Origin: Trichostrongylus colubriformis
Taxonomy: Eukaryota > Nematoda > Chromadorea > Rhabditida > Trichostrongylidae
Length of the DNA stretch: 64,000 nucleotides
Reading direction: 5' to 3'
Assembly: GCA_963978905.1 (NCBI GenBank)
Contig: OZ022261.1
Location: 24,301,686 to 24,365,685, forward strand
Shown here: positions 22,660 to 34,267 of the stretch, one piece after another
How the letters are laid out: the number at the start of each line of letters is the position of its first letter
Position numbering within the stretch: position 1 is the first letter of the stretch
Made by a program: the position numbers and the translations under genes
The notes under the pieces: model-generated
The model's input: the letters and a program-made list of their open reading frames with translations, nothing else
What the model was told of the DNA's origin: nothing
Database searches by the model: none

Positions 22660-24860
22660 AAACGGCTGAAATGTCAAAAAGCATCCGGGAAAACAACTGT
22701 AAAAGAAGAATCTTTAACGAGGCCAGCAGAGGCCACTTTTGGCGGCGAAAAGCAGTTGGGATCATCGAAGTTTGATCGGGAGAAAAAAGAAGTGTGGAAT
22801 CTTTCGGTGGGATTAATGCAAGCTCTTGATACTCATATCTATGGCGTTGCATGGCTCGAAATCCCTAAACAGTCACAGTTTCATTAACTTCATTATTTGT
22901 CTTGGTGCCTTTCATTTTTTCTTTCTTTCTTAAAGATTGAGCTTACTGCCACTACAATTTGGGGTTAACAATTCCGGGGCGAATGTAAAAAATCTATTTG
23001 AAAACATGTCGCTTTCTCGCATTTCCTTCAGAAGGCAAAAGAACCTATCAGAAAAAAAGAAGAGAAGAAAAAGAAGAAAATTGAAAAAAGAGATGGAAAA
23101 GAGAAAAAGAAAAAGAAACTGATAATACAAGATAATTTTAAACCTAGGCTTGAACTAAGTTTTGACAGAGGGTGTTCTAATTTAGCCTATTGATGAGGGC
23201 CTTTCAACTGATGCCTAATTCCTTGGTGCGTGCAAGGCCATCTGGAGCTTTCGAGGATTATCAATGTGAGAGAAAGGCAGCTTCCCTCAAGGAAGACGAC
23301 TCGGAGGGCATTTCGTCAATAATCCCCTTCAGTACGAGCCGACTTTGCTCATTTCAAGTGGTCACTTTCGCATTTGCTCAATGTGCTTCAACCCCAACGT
23401 TTTCTTCCAAATCCTTTCCACTCATTTTCCTTTCTTTTTCTCTCCGTCACCACCTTCTATTTCTACTGTTTTTCGTGGAAAGGGTTTGGGAGAACTGGAA
23501 ACGCAATGCTACCATATGGTTCCACTTTTACACAACAATACATCCTGGGATTTTGTAGGAAATTCTCTCATCGCTTTGTGTATCTTTTCTTTCGTTTTAA
23601 TGCTTTTTTGATTATTGCGCGGTGCTTTTAATTTTCTCAGCATTCCTGGATTTCCAGTGGCTACAAGAAGTACATCAAATGACTTAAGGGGGATCTTTTT
23701 TGAGAAATCTCCTGTTTCAATCTAATTGATGTCGCTAGGACCGTTGTTATAATTTTCCTACTTTTGCTGTCAAATCCAAAATTGCACTTTTGCACGGCTC
23801 GCCGCCCCTCCTTCTTCTATCAGGGGCGTGTCATTAGTTTGAATTGATTCTCTAGGAGCTTCCCTGAAGTCTCTGGCCAAATTTTGTTTCACAAGTGCTT
23901 TCAAGTACATAATTCCCTTGTATTGAGCAGCAGCGAATTTTCCAGCATGAGGTAAGCCAACAGTTGGTGCCAGTGGAGACTTCAAAGCCCTTGGATGCGC
24001 TCGAGTGGCAGCCATTGGACCTAATTTCTCTGTGACGATTGGGCTCACATGCAGGGCTCTGCTTTCTGTTCATCCATTATTCAAGGTGGATTACTCCTTA
24101 GCTCGAGCTATTGCAGCTCTCCGTCGGACTATTTCCCTTTTTCATCAATTTTTCATGACAAATCTGTTTATCTGCTCCTCCTTTGTATTTCTTGAACATA
24201 GCAGGCGGCCAAATTCTTGTCTACAAAACTAATCACTGGACTAGCCGATGCTTGGTTTGTTACTGAGAATAATTCCCTAGTTGTCGGAAGAAAATGCGGG
24301 ATTTATAGCCGGACCTACTTCTGCACTGAATCAGTGGATGGAGCCAGTGGCCTAGATTTTTTAGGTCCTCGGGATGCGCCACGCACTCATCTTTTACTCA
24401 GGTTTGCGGCACTTAAATTTGTATGTACTGTTACATCTGAAGCTACAGTCTGCTGGTTTCTAGCGAAACTGAATGACGTGGATTGCAACTTTACTTGGCT
24501 TAACATCATCAAATGATTTGATTTGAAACTTTTAAAAAAGATGTTATATCGTGAGGCAGAGGGTCAGAGTCGTCATTTTCTAAAACTTGTCAGGAGCACG
24601 CGCAGAGCTCATATAAGGTTTTATGGTCCTTGCACTATTTTGCCCACATCTGCTTTTGAGCGAGCATTTGCTGAGATAAAAAGAATCATACTTGAAAAAT
24701 ATAACTTTTATGGGCCATTACTTGTACAGTTCCGCAGGCTCACTGAAGTCTATTAGCTAGTTATGTACTTCGTGCGTCATTTCCCTCGATTTATGCTGCA
24801 TTTTTAAGTTCTAAACTTATCAAAACTCATTTTGGACTCCAGAGGCAGACGTTTTTCATC
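22660..24860. other. No gene firmly recognised
   Basis: Contains a purine-rich strand at 23044-23122. A minus-strand open frame at 23770-24048 reads in a protein-like way (PMAATRAHPRALKSPLAP, then KFAAAQYKGIMYLKALV) but has no identifiable family, no start context and no partner exon. It may be a fossil of an element or a real exon. Confidence 0.35.
23044..23122 (+). repeat. Purine-only tract
   Basis: About 75 nt almost entirely A and G (AAGAAGAGAAGAAAAAGAAG-type). The Lys/Arg-rich translation over it is a composition artefact. Confidence 0.85.
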
Positions 24861-24865
24861 TCATC

Positions 24866-25042
24866 ACGACACGGCGTACGGCGTGCGGCACGCGACGCGG
24901 TGCGTGCATGATGGGAATGCCTTATGTAGTTGGGTCCTGGCGCGATTACCGTGATTAACACCTTATTTTGGGTGTCACTTCAGGATACAACTATTTACGG
25001 CGCCTCTCTCCGCAACGCGAATTTTTTGTCCTAGTGACACAC
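24866..25042. repeat. Palindromic MITE family A, copy 1
   Basis: The left half has GGCGTGCGGCACGCGACGCG and AGTTGGGTCCTG. The right half ends GCAACGCGAATTTTTTGTCC then TAGTGACACAC. The halves are diverged inverted copies of each other around a short AT-rich centre. Family consensus features are CGCAACGCGAATTTTTTGTC at the ends and GGACCCAACTACATACGG inside. Confidence 0.75.
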
Positions 25043-26380
25043 ACTCATGATATAAGACCAGTGTAAGGCTACCGATTCCACTCCTCGAAAAGATTACACT
25101 ACTTCCTGCATGTAAATCAGGGATTGATTTACACGGGTGGGTCAGTAAATTCGTCACCTGCCACTGTCAATGACGATTTTCATTGTGTGCTCGTCGTAGA
25201 CGTAGTAACAATTGCACTAGAGCCGAATCTCCTCCACTCTCACACAGCTATCATCAAATCGCCGACCAGCAGAACATTTGTTCCCTCATCCAGTTGCACT
25301 TTTCTCGTTGCACAACGTACTTTTTACCTAATCACAATTTTCTACTCGTTTTCTGCTCAGCCCTTCAATCATACTTGTAGCGGATGGCCAGCTAAACTAA
25401 TTCAGACAAATGGTCCTTAGGGACGTCTCTTTTACGTAGCCTTCGTTTACTCTGCGTCCACTTGAATTCGCTATTGTTAGTGCTTTTGTTTATTTTTCTG
25501 GGCCAACGAAAGTTTCTTAGGTGCCATACGGATTGTGAGGGGTAGTAAAACGGAGTGGTATAAGAAGATTCATTTGAAGTTTCCAGTGCTCCTATGGATC
25601 GAACTCCTTTCAAGCTTCATACGAGTTTTTTTTGAAAAATTGATTTATTTTATTTTACGTTGGTTTAAAAATTCTGTCCTACTTATGATATTTTTGAAAT
25701 TTTTCTAACTTCTAGAAATTTCGATTATGAATTCGGGTCAGTGTAGAAGACAAGTGGTTTGCATTGTAGTACATAATGATGATGATTATATTGTTGAGCA
25801 TTAATTGCTATTAAATATAGAAATACATCTTGGAAATGTATCAAGTGGGCATAATTCATGAACGGTAATAATAATTTGTGTGAAAACAGTATATGTTCTA
25901 GTTTCTTTTACATTCATATGAAATCAAAAATTGGAATGTTTTTTTTTGAAAAAATACGAGTTTAACAAAAATAAAAGTTTAAGAATTGACTTTTAGTTTA
26001 TTCCAAATTGAAAAATAAATGAGCGACCAATATATGGCAAAAACTTCCCTTCTAAAACAAAACATTGCGCTTGCGCTGGACGCAAAAAAATCATGGCATT
26101 CCTGCCTTGACCTGTCGCCCTTTGAAGCCAGTACTTGAGTAGATGCGCTCGCCAGTTTAACTTCCGTTTTTAACCTAATTATGAGTATCGATTGAAGAAA
26201 CGTTTGGTGTAGAAGATGGAGCCTCTCAGGAGCCTTCAGAGAGGAGAATTGTATTGCATTCATGGAGAAGAAGTGTGCATCCACGTTTTTCTCATTATTC
26301 GTTTGCCATGAGTCATCTCGCTTTGTGAAACGGAAATTTTTGAGGCTTCCAAAAATCATCTTCGGAAAAAATTTGAAATA

Positions 26381-26452
26381 GCCGTTGAAAGTTTTTTTTG
26401 ATGGTCAATACTTTTTCATGATAAGAAAAAGTATTGATCATCAAAAAATTTG
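26381..26452. repeat. Strong short hairpin
   Basis: TTTTTTTGATGGTCAATACT then TTTTC is followed after about 10 nt by its near-perfect inverse (GAAAAAGTATTGATCATCAA). The stem is about 25 bp. Confidence 0.8.
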
Positions 26453-26820
26453 GTTTTTTTTAAAAATTCCCTCTATTCGATACGACAAATGTGCTCCCAT
26501 GGGGTTTCGATCTTTCATATTTCATTAGTTTTTCATCCGTTCACTCCTGTGTTCCAGAGATATTTTCCTATGTTTCAGAAGTACTCCCCTAAATTCTACT
26601 TCCTTCTTGGTATTCAAATATGCTCTAAAAAATTTGGCTTGGAAGTAGAGGTATGTAGGTGGAGACCACGTAGCGCTCTGAGTACATTCGCATGACTAAT
26701 TGTGTATTTGATTCCGAGCAATGAGTACTCTGTACTGGTCCGAATCATAAGAAGGTTATGAAATTGCGACGATGAGCTGATGTCATCCTTATAGTAGCAG
26801 CGAGCTCTGGGATGTGTTCC

Positions 26821-27000
26821 GTTAGGACAGGATTTCGCAACGTGGCGTGCGGCGTACGATGTAGTGCATGCGAGTTAGAGAAGCGTTCTTCAGTTGGGCC
26901 CTGGAGCGATTACCGTGTTCTGCCCTATTTTAAGCACAGGAAACGGTAATCGTGCTGGGACAAAACTACATGCGAGGCTCTTAGCGTGCACGTCGCATTA
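26821..27000. repeat. Palindromic MITE family A, copy 2
   Basis: Starts TTAGGACAGGATTTCGCAAC and passes AGTTGGGCCCTGGAGCGATT. The mirrored half has ACGGTAATCGTGCTGGGACA, and it ends near GTGCACGTCGCATTA. Confidence 0.7.
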
Positions 27001-27379
27001 CCAAATTCTGTTAACGGTTTTGCAGCGATTTTGAGACCATATTCGGATTTGTTCAGATCGGTTTTGTCATCCAGAAAAGCCGATTCCGTCCTCTAGAAGA
27101 GAAGCTCGTTCGCCGCTGCGCGTGTGCGTGGAGTAGTGCTTCGATGTGGGTTGCTACAGAATACCACCTTCAAACTCGTACAGGATGTCATATTTTATCG
27201 TTTCCGCATTCCATTTAAAAGAAAACTTCGGCGGTAACTAGCTATCTCGCGGCCACGTCCACTAGTTCAGCAACAGAGCGACTGTCATGACCGTTCTTCG
27301 GATATGCAAAAGTTCTTTCGTAATGGAGTCATGTCATAGGAGCAGGCTGTGGTGGTACTCCTTAGTGAGCAGGTAATTC

Positions 27380-27711
27380 GCAACAAATCACAAGGCATAT
27401 GTCGTGCGCGGTGACCCAGTTCGAGTGTCATGTCACACCTACTGTGTTTCCCATTCCTTCCATGAGAAACAAATAATCATCAACGTAAGTGCAGTTGGTT
27501 CGGATGGTGACGTGGATTTTAGTTTTGAATATGACGAAAACGAGGTTAGAATGCTCTTTAATTTCCTCATTATCGTGAATGGGCTATCAAGAGTGTACTT
27601 TCACTTGCACTGTTTGAAATTCCTGCGTTTTCTATGTGTTTCAACAGGATTTCAATTGCTTGTGCAGTTCAGATGCTCCACAAACAATTAGTCATCGATG
27701 AACGATCTGAT
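27380..27711 (+). CDS. Candidate 3' exons of an unrecognised gene
   Basis: The exon ending at about 27543 (GAAAACGAG|GTTAGA) is open back to about 27380 and reads GDPVRVSCHTYCVSHSFHEK, then IINVSAVGSDGDVDFSFEYD. A CAACAG acceptor near 27646 joins in phase to DFNCLCSSDAPQTISHR and a stop. The product would have four Cys. The upstream acceptor is poor and no start exon was found, so this may be a gene fragment. The alternative is a chance open frame. Confidence 0.33.
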
Positions 27712-27904
27712 AACTGTACGTCTACTTGCACTTGTGCACATAACGGCGGCATTCTTTTCAGTTGCATAGTCGCGTAGTGTGGCTGTCATGTGGCTAGCTC
27801 TCGTGCTCTTATATCCCATCATGCTGCCATTTTTCAGTTAAAGTTGATTTTGTGGAATATTCCTTTATGACATTTAGAAGGCGTGCAGTGAGTGGAAGTA
27901 CCAC

Positions 27905-28105
27905 CTAACTCCTACACCGTTCATAGGATCCAATTCCATTCAGGTTAATTATCCCTGCCTCCTTCCACAAGTGGTTATTTGATGAAGCAATTGCTTGTAC
28001 GGAAAGCGCTACCTGAACATCCATTGGTTTCCATGGGTTATGGCTTATTGTTAGACCAACAATTTTTCGAAACTCACTTGCTTCTAAATTTGTAAAAGCA
28101 TCCAA
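27905..28105 (-). pseudogene. Unassigned protein-like fragment
   Basis: A 66-codon minus-strand frame (MDAFTNLEASEFRKIVGLTI, then DVQVALSVQAIASS) has protein-like composition. It vaguely resembles the start of P-element/THAP-type transposases, but I cannot confirm that. No terminal repeats were seen. Confidence 0.22.
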
Positions 28106-28234
28106 AACTTCTGTATTTATACCCGTTAGAACACAGACGCATAACGACAGCTAGCTCAGAGTGCAATGGTAGTAACGTTTTAATAATCTAAACACTCCAT
28201 CAGGGATGAAGAGGGAAATCAGAACTGGGAGGAA

Positions 28235-28460
28235 ATGGTTTCTGCTGATGAAATGGCAGGTTGCAGAAAGGTGATCTGTGGCGAACCTCACGTCGAGAAG
28301 CACGCCTTAGGTCCTTTTATGCGGCCTCATTTAGCTGCCTTTTGGTTCTATGCGTGCCGACGACGGAGTAGTTGTGGAGGGCGGGGCAATAAATATAACA
28401 GACATTCCCCTTGCAGTAATGCAGAGGACACGAATACACGTCCTCGTCAAGCATCATTGG
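28235..28460. repeat. Dispersed repeat with GTAGTTGTGGAGGGCGGGGC
   Basis: Shares its order of blocks with about 58490-58690: an A/G-rich start with ATCTGTGG, then CCTTTTATG, then GAGTAGYTGTGGAGGGCGG, then AGTAATGCAG. An inverted fragment is at about 14500-14600. Non-coding, probably a MITE. Confidence 0.6.
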
Positions 28461-30227
28461 TAGGAGGGCAGTGCTACTTCACCATTCTTCTACCTTTCCA
28501 ATCCGTTTCTGTACTATTTCACTACTTTCTCTATTTCCAAACTCCACATAGGGACAAATTTACCCCTCACGGTGTCTTCGAACCAAAAATGGGACGTGAG
28601 TGGGTACTAAGTGAGCAATTTGGAGGGGGCACTGACAATAGCAAAAAAGGAGTGATATTTGCGCGGTAATTCCGAATCCAATGGAAGATGTTTCATTAAA
28701 TGCAATGGGCTTGTTGTAATATGGGTCTCTTATTACTGTTTTTTCATATCGATTTTATTGACAAAGATCTTGATGATAACGTCTTCGAACCAACAGGGGG
28801 ACTTACTCTAACCTTTACCACTGCTGTTACCTGTACTTACCTACAGTAGGACTTAGAATACTACTTTTTTTATCTGTTGAGGCTTGTGCAACCCATTTCA
28901 AACACGTGTGTGTCCCGTTTTGTTAATCCTTCTTGTGCAACAAGATGTTTGCTCTGCAATGTTTCGTGTATACGTAATCCACAATCGGTCGGCGATGTCT
29001 TTGAATTCCTTGGAGAGTTGCACGATTTCTTATCCCACTGACACATACACGCACTCACATTCAAAATGAAAGGTCACAATTCTTTCATCGCCCATCCATC
29101 CCATAAAAAGTGGGAGGATGAAATTGTCAGCCAAGCATCATTTTTGCCGTTTACTAGTCCTGTCAAGAAGTCCTGTCTTTACTTGTCTTATTAATAGTTT
29201 ATATTTGCTATTACAACTTTATTTACTGTCTGCGTAAATCATTTTATATATGTATCTATAACATTAGATTGTAACACTCAAATGGAAACTAATTTTTGCG
29301 GCAATTTTGTGTATATTGTTTTTATATCTTTTCGATTTTACCTTCACTTCAAAAACTAGATCTCAGTTTCAACGGCTAGTCATCGACAGCGTAGATTCTA
29401 AATAATCCGAATTAACTATGCAGTTGCAATGGGCGCCTCTTCATGAACGCACCACTTAGAAGTTTCCGGAAACTTCCAGATTTTGGAGAAATTGTCGTAG
29501 AAATTATCTTCCAGCCTAGTAGATATAATGAGTGAGCGATAGAAATTTGAGCCTCATCAATGTCGGAGTAAAAACGACAAGAGAAACAATTTATGTATTT
29601 TTCAGTAGTCTCTTTTTAATACGATAGGATTTACTATGATAGCAATGAATGGAGCTTTCCAGATGTTCCCTCATGAGATAGAGGCCAATGATCTCTGATC
29701 GAATGTGAAACGATTTTTCAACCTTTCACTGTCATCACGCGATTTTTACAGGAAAAATTGAAGCCACTTAGGCAACACCACAGTATCGCTAGTATTTCCT
29801 TGATTCAAGCACTTGCCCTCGTTTTTCAGCTTCCAGAAAAGCTTCTATGATTGTATTCAACTCATTAAATTTAGATACCACCTTCATTGTCTCATTTACC
29901 CTGTTTTAATTTCTACTCGAAAATGGTTAGGACTTTTTTGTGCACGAGAGCTTTAGCGCCGGGCGTGCCCAATGAGGGAACAGCAAAGCAGGGACAACCG
30001 ATCTTATTGAAACTTTTCAGAGTGAGAAAAACTTGAAAGTATGTTCGTGAGAATACGCAAGCAGTACGACTCATGAGCGACTCAAACTCCAATATTATTG
30101 CCTTGTCAAATTCATGGCTCATTCCCATCAAGTCCGAAAGATAATGAGTGTTTGAAGTTGAATGTTCATGGATCGCACTCCGTCCCTTACTGTACAGCAG
30201 CAGCTATATCGTCGCTTATGTATCGTT

Positions 30228-30345
30228 GAGATAGGACTTCGCAACGGGGCGTAGCACACGGTAATCACCTCAGGACCCAACTCCATACGCACTTCTAGTT
30301 TGCACGCATCGCGTCGCACATTGCGAGATCCTTTCCTAGTGATAC
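30228..30345. repeat. Palindromic MITE family A, copy 3 (short)
   Basis: GATAGGACTTCGCAACGGGG, then CAGGACCCAACTCCATACGC, then TTGCACGCATCGCGTCGCAC. The centre is deleted relative to copy 1. Confidence 0.7.
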
Positions 30346-31258
30346 ACATCCCCGTGTCGGCAATATCAAAGCAAAGTCGTTGTCATGCTATTCAGGCTTC
30401 GTTGTAGACCGAAAGGCACCCACGGCCAATATAAATTTTGGCTTCGAAGCACTCTTTTGTGCTGGGACTATTTTTAATTGATTTTCAAGGCGAACACTGA
30501 TTGGCATTCAAAGTGCATGCTTTCAGTTTTTTCATTCTCAAATACATCCCTGTAATTTATGAAGGCCATCACTTTTCATTTTCCCATCTGTTCGTGACCA
30601 TACTTTTTCTTTTTGTAATTTACTTGAGATAATGCATGACTAACCATGTTTTACGAAAGTGGTTTTTTCCTTTTTTTATTAAATGCTGATTTATAATACG
30701 ATTTTGAATGCCACGTGGGCCATATGGTGAATGTGCACGGCCTAAATAAGGTGATTTAGGTGTTAACTTATTAGATGCTTTCTTCAGACCTAAAACGGTA
30801 GGATCAGCTCGTTTTTAGATGAGTTATAAGCATTTATGGATGTGACACTAGCTTCCACATCGATCAGTACCGTCCATCGATCTGTAGGCAGCACAAAACG
30901 CATTGAAACTCACCCTTTCACTTTTACGATCCCAAAGGTAAACCAGCTAAGCAGCTCGGGCTTTCACTTCTAGGAGAAATAAAGGAAAGGGGTTTCTGTT
31001 CCTTCTGGGCTTGGGTAAAAATATCGTCCACAGTGGAGTCCCCCTTCACCGTCGTTGCGTTAACACCAGCTTCTTCATGCGAGAAGAGAGTTCCGAACTG
31101 CACGGGATCTTGAGGGGGGAAGGGGGGAGGTCGCGTCCTGATCGGGGAAGGGAAAGCGGTCGTGTTTGACGGACGCCATTCGAGCTTCAACGGGCTTTTG
31201 TTTTCTGCCTACTTTGTCCTGGAAAGGATAAGTGTCCCAGCGAGGGGTAGAACCTGTT

Positions 31259-31383
31259 AGGCCGTACTCTGCGGCGCCGGCGGCAGGGCGTGGGTGTCTG
31301 TGTCTGCGTCTCCACCTATGCCACCCTGTCTCGTTGCCTGTGAATACAGCCACGCCCTGTCGGCACAGAGTATGCAGCGGCTC
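31259..31383. repeat. AGGCCG-ended MITE, copy 3
   Basis: TAGGCCGTACTCTGCGGCGC at the left is mirrored by CTGTCGGCACAGAGTATGCA at the right; the middle contains GGGCGTGGGTGTCTGTG. Confidence 0.7.
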
Positions 31384-31387
31384 AACT

Positions 31388-31585
31388 ACTAACAAGGGAA
31401 GGATACCAGATCGAAGTGGCCATTTGCAGTGAGACAGATATCTCTCGACGCGCTTCTGGACGCTGATTTCAAATTTTGTATTTTAAATCTGCCAAACGGT
31501 TCTCTGAGGGATTTACGGAGGTTTTTCCAAATGGGCCGGTTCCACATGTGTAAGCGCGTTCATTCCTTCCCTTGTAAGCAGCTAT
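31388..31585. repeat. Dispersed repeat with partial fold-back
   Basis: ACAAGGGAAGGATACCAGAT at the left and CATTCCTTCCCTTGTAAGCA at the right are inverted copies. The left part matches about 12866-12992. Confidence 0.55.
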
Positions 31586-32569
31586 CGACAGGATTTGAAC
31601 CTCTTCGGATGAGTAGTGTTACACCTTCATTTTTACGATTTCACTGATCTGTTGGAATGGATTATCACGGTCTTTTTTGTATTATATATCTAAAGCAATC
31701 TCTTAGACTCCTACAACAGCGGCTTTCACAACCGCTGGCAGCGCAAGTCATACCATTGAACAGACCGCGCAATCAAATGCCACAGCGATGTAAGTGGAAG
31801 AAAAGCGCGTGACGCATCCTGAGAAGGGGCTAAACTGAGTCGACGTCTTTTTCCCTTCACTGGATCGCAATTTCTACTTCTTCCAAAATGGTGCTGGCAA
31901 GTGTGCATTATGTACACTACTAATTCGATATCACAAAGTGATTGCGAGTAGGTCCGGAGGATTCTTCGACTCACAGATTTTATTTGAAGTTTTAAAGGTT
32001 CAAGAAACGTCACTCCTCAAAAGACATGGAGGCCAATTTCCTGCAAAATTTTCTCAACTCACGTACAGACAAAAAAACGCGTGCATATTCTGACGGAAAC
32101 GATCGTCCTTGAGCAATCCTGTAGCGAAATGCTCACATTGATCTAAATTTTAATAATTCATTTCCATCAATTTTCGAAATCTTTCTTTTTTTGTGGCACG
32201 TATTGATGTGTGCTTTTTTTGGCACATATTGATGTAATTATCAGTCTTCCGAATGGATGATCTTCAACCGTCGGTGTCAAAGATATGAAGTGGGGTCTTT
32301 TACTGGCCGAAATCTGTGGTTAGCCACGCCAGAAATTCGTCAGTGACATTTTTTGTTATATACTGCGCTTGCATTATGTTATCATAGGGGATAAATGGGA
32401 AAATATTAGAAAGTACGAAATCTCCAGCGGAGGTCTGCAGATCGTCATCGATTCTCTGCGGATTCGTGTTGGTGGTGATGAGGTGTTTCTAAAGGCTGAA
32501 GTCGAACAAAGTGTCGATTCCATTCAACACATTCTGGGTTACTCTGTTTCTCTTGGGGTAGTCCATCTA

Positions 32570-33075
32570 TTAGGTTGGACGGGAAGTTCTGGGACACTTT
32601 TTGTTTTTTCCTGTAGAAACCTGTAAAGAATTGTGGGACAGTCCATGGTAAGGGTATATAGATGGAGTGTGAAGGACTCTTCACTAGTCTGGTTATCACC
32701 ACTATGGCTTCGACAAGCGGCGAATCTGAGCCTATTTCGCGAGAAGGTCTTCGACTGCTGATTCTTCATGAGTACCGCCTTGGTAGTTCTGCGCGCCTGG
32801 CGGCCGACAGAATCAACCACTCGATGGGTGCGAACACCACTTCGAAGTCTACGGTGATTCGGTGGTATCAGCGTTTCGGTGAAGGACAGACAACGCTAGA
32901 AGATGAACCACGCTCAGGACGTCCTCCGGTCTTCGATGTCGACGCCCTGACAGCTGCCGTTGAAGAAGATCCCCGTCAGTCGAGCTGAATAAAATTCTGA
33001 ATAAAATCTGTGAATAAAATTAAAATAAATTGAATTTTTCTCACAAGGTGTCCCAGAACTTCCCGTCCAACCTAA
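32570..33075 (+). mobile_element. Short mariner derivative with intact DNA-binding ORF (506 bp)
   Basis: The terminal repeat TTAGGTTGGACGGGAAGTTC is mirrored at the right end over about 27 bp (continuing TGGGACAC), with TA on both sides (32568-32569 and 33076-33077). The right two thirds of a normal mariner are missing; the ORF runs straight into the 3' non-coding end. Confidence 0.95.
32704..32988 (+). CDS. Mariner transposase N-terminal DNA-binding domain only (94 aa)
   Basis: The ATG at 32704 opens MASTSGESEPISREGLRLLI, then HEYRLGSSARLAADRIN (first helix-turn-helix), then TSKSTVIRWYQRFGEGQ (second), then LEDEPRSGRPPVFDVDALT and EEDPRQSS before a TGA at 32986-32988. This is the complete mariner N-terminal half up to just past the GRP linker, with no stop or frameshift, and with none of the catalytic DDD domain. 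An in-frame ATG at 32662 would add 14 residues. Such a protein could bind the element's own ends without cutting. Whether it is expressed is unknown. Confidence 0.82.
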   Translation: MASTSGESEPISREGLRLLILHEYRLGSSARLAADRINHSMGANTTSKSTVIRWYQRFGEGQTTLEDEPRSGRPPVFDVDALTAAVEEDPRQSS

Positions 33076-33295
33076 TATTATACTGGTTTTGAGAAAAAAT
33101 AGTATCATAAAATTCTCGTAAATGGTTCTTCTAGCGTTGACTCACCCATCCTGTGCATTATGCTCACATTAACTCAAATTTTGAAAATCAAATTCCCAAA
33201 ATTTTGTATTTTTCCATTTCCTAAATACCTTTCATACACCTAATTTAATTTAATTTAATTTCATATACCATTCAAAAGTTTACTTAGAGTGGAAG

Positions 33296-33460
33296 GGGTC
33301 TCGGTAGTGTGATGGATTAGCCTATACCATGCCTGGAAAGCATGGAAGCGGGTTCGAGTCCCATCCAAGACCGAAGCTCTCGCCCATGACGCAGTAACTA
33401 ATAGTAACTTTCGCATCGCGGGCTGCGGCGAAATCACTGGCAATCCAAAATTAAAAAAAC
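33296..33460 (+). repeat. tRNA-derived SINE-like unit (tRNA-Ser-like head)
   Basis: The head GGTCTCGGTAGTGTGATGGA resembles a tRNA 5' end. A perfect CCATGC/GCATGG anticodon-type stem encloses CTGGAAA (anticodon GGA, Ser). GGTTCGAGTCC (about 33352) is a perfect RNA polymerase III B box, and CAAGACC closes the acceptor with one mismatch. The T stem is poor and the long arm expected of tRNA-Ser is absent, so it is not a working tRNA. A roughly 70-nt non-tRNA body follows and ends in an AAATTAAAAAAA tail, the layout of a SINE. A single tRNA pseudogene is the alternative. Confidence 0.55.
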
Positions 33461-33971
33461 ATCAAATTCCCCAATTTTTACCGCCCCCTCGGTAATGTAA
33501 ATCTTTTTCACGGGACGCATTGACGTGATTACCAACTTCCCATTTCCATCTGTGTCGAGCTTCTATTTCCTGGCACTCATGGCGTCATTTTTATGTGTAC
33601 GCTTTGTGAAGTGGTTTAACATGTGGGGTTCTACTGGAAGCTAGTGGCCGCATCCTTTGTCAAACTATCTGACTGGATGTGTATTGGATTTATTTGAGTG
33701 ACCTTCTATAGACTTAGCGACCTCTGAGTTTTTGTTATGCTCCGATAATGAAAGTATTACAGCTGTTTTGTGAATTCATTCAAATTCAAGAAAAAGGATA
33801 ATTCGTTTTCGGGGTTCCACGTAAAAGTAGTATTGGTCAGCGTTCCGAATATTTTTTCGTCGAAATTACGACGTTGTGCAATTACACATGAATATCTTTC
33901 CATTCACTCTTTGTCTTTGTAAGGCCCTTTTGTCACAATAGCGTAGAGTACAAGTAGTGCAGAGGAAAACG

Positions 33972-34208
33972 GGGTGTGTGCAGATATGACAGCGAATCGC
34001 GTGGCCGCTCGCGGCGAGCGGCGCGGCGGGTGCGAGTGCCAGTGGCAGGGCATGGCAGCCTTCAAGCGAGGCAGTGTGGCGTGAGTGGAAGCGCAGACGT
34101 ACGCAGTCACGCTCGCCCGGCTCCCAGGGGCAATCGATACGGCGAGTTGTACTGGTGGCACCGCGAGTGAAACGCCGCGAAGCGATTCGCTGTCATATCT
34201 GCACATAC
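33972..34208. repeat. GC-rich MITE with long inverted ends (about 237 bp)
   Basis: The left end GTGCAGATATGACAGCGAAT then CGC is mirrored at the right (GCGATTCGCTGTCATATCTG then CAC). The interior is unusually GC-rich. A 103-codon minus-strand frame spanning it is not a gene. Confidence 0.8.
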
Positions 34209-34267
34209 CCAGCAAAACATAGTTCCACTGTTTCGACCTAAGATATCAGGCCTCAGCTCGCGTGTAT

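Noticed and set aside
22937..23122. Lys/Arg-rich nuclear-type protein
   Set aside because: Translation of a purine-only tract.
25979..26359. 126-codon minus-strand open frame
   Set aside because: AT-rich and Ser/Phe-rich with no start or splice context or domain; next to a hairpin repeat.
28235..28669. 144-codon plus-strand open frame
   Set aside because: Its first half lies in a dispersed repeat shared with 58490-58690; no splice or family evidence.
33296..33370. Functional tRNA-Ser(GGA) gene
   Set aside because: Acceptor mismatch, poor T stem and no long variable arm; followed by a body and A-rich tail as in a SINE.
33904..34215. 103-codon minus-strand frame rich in Ala/Arg/His
   Set aside because: Lies almost entirely within the GC-rich MITE with inverted ends at 33972-34208.
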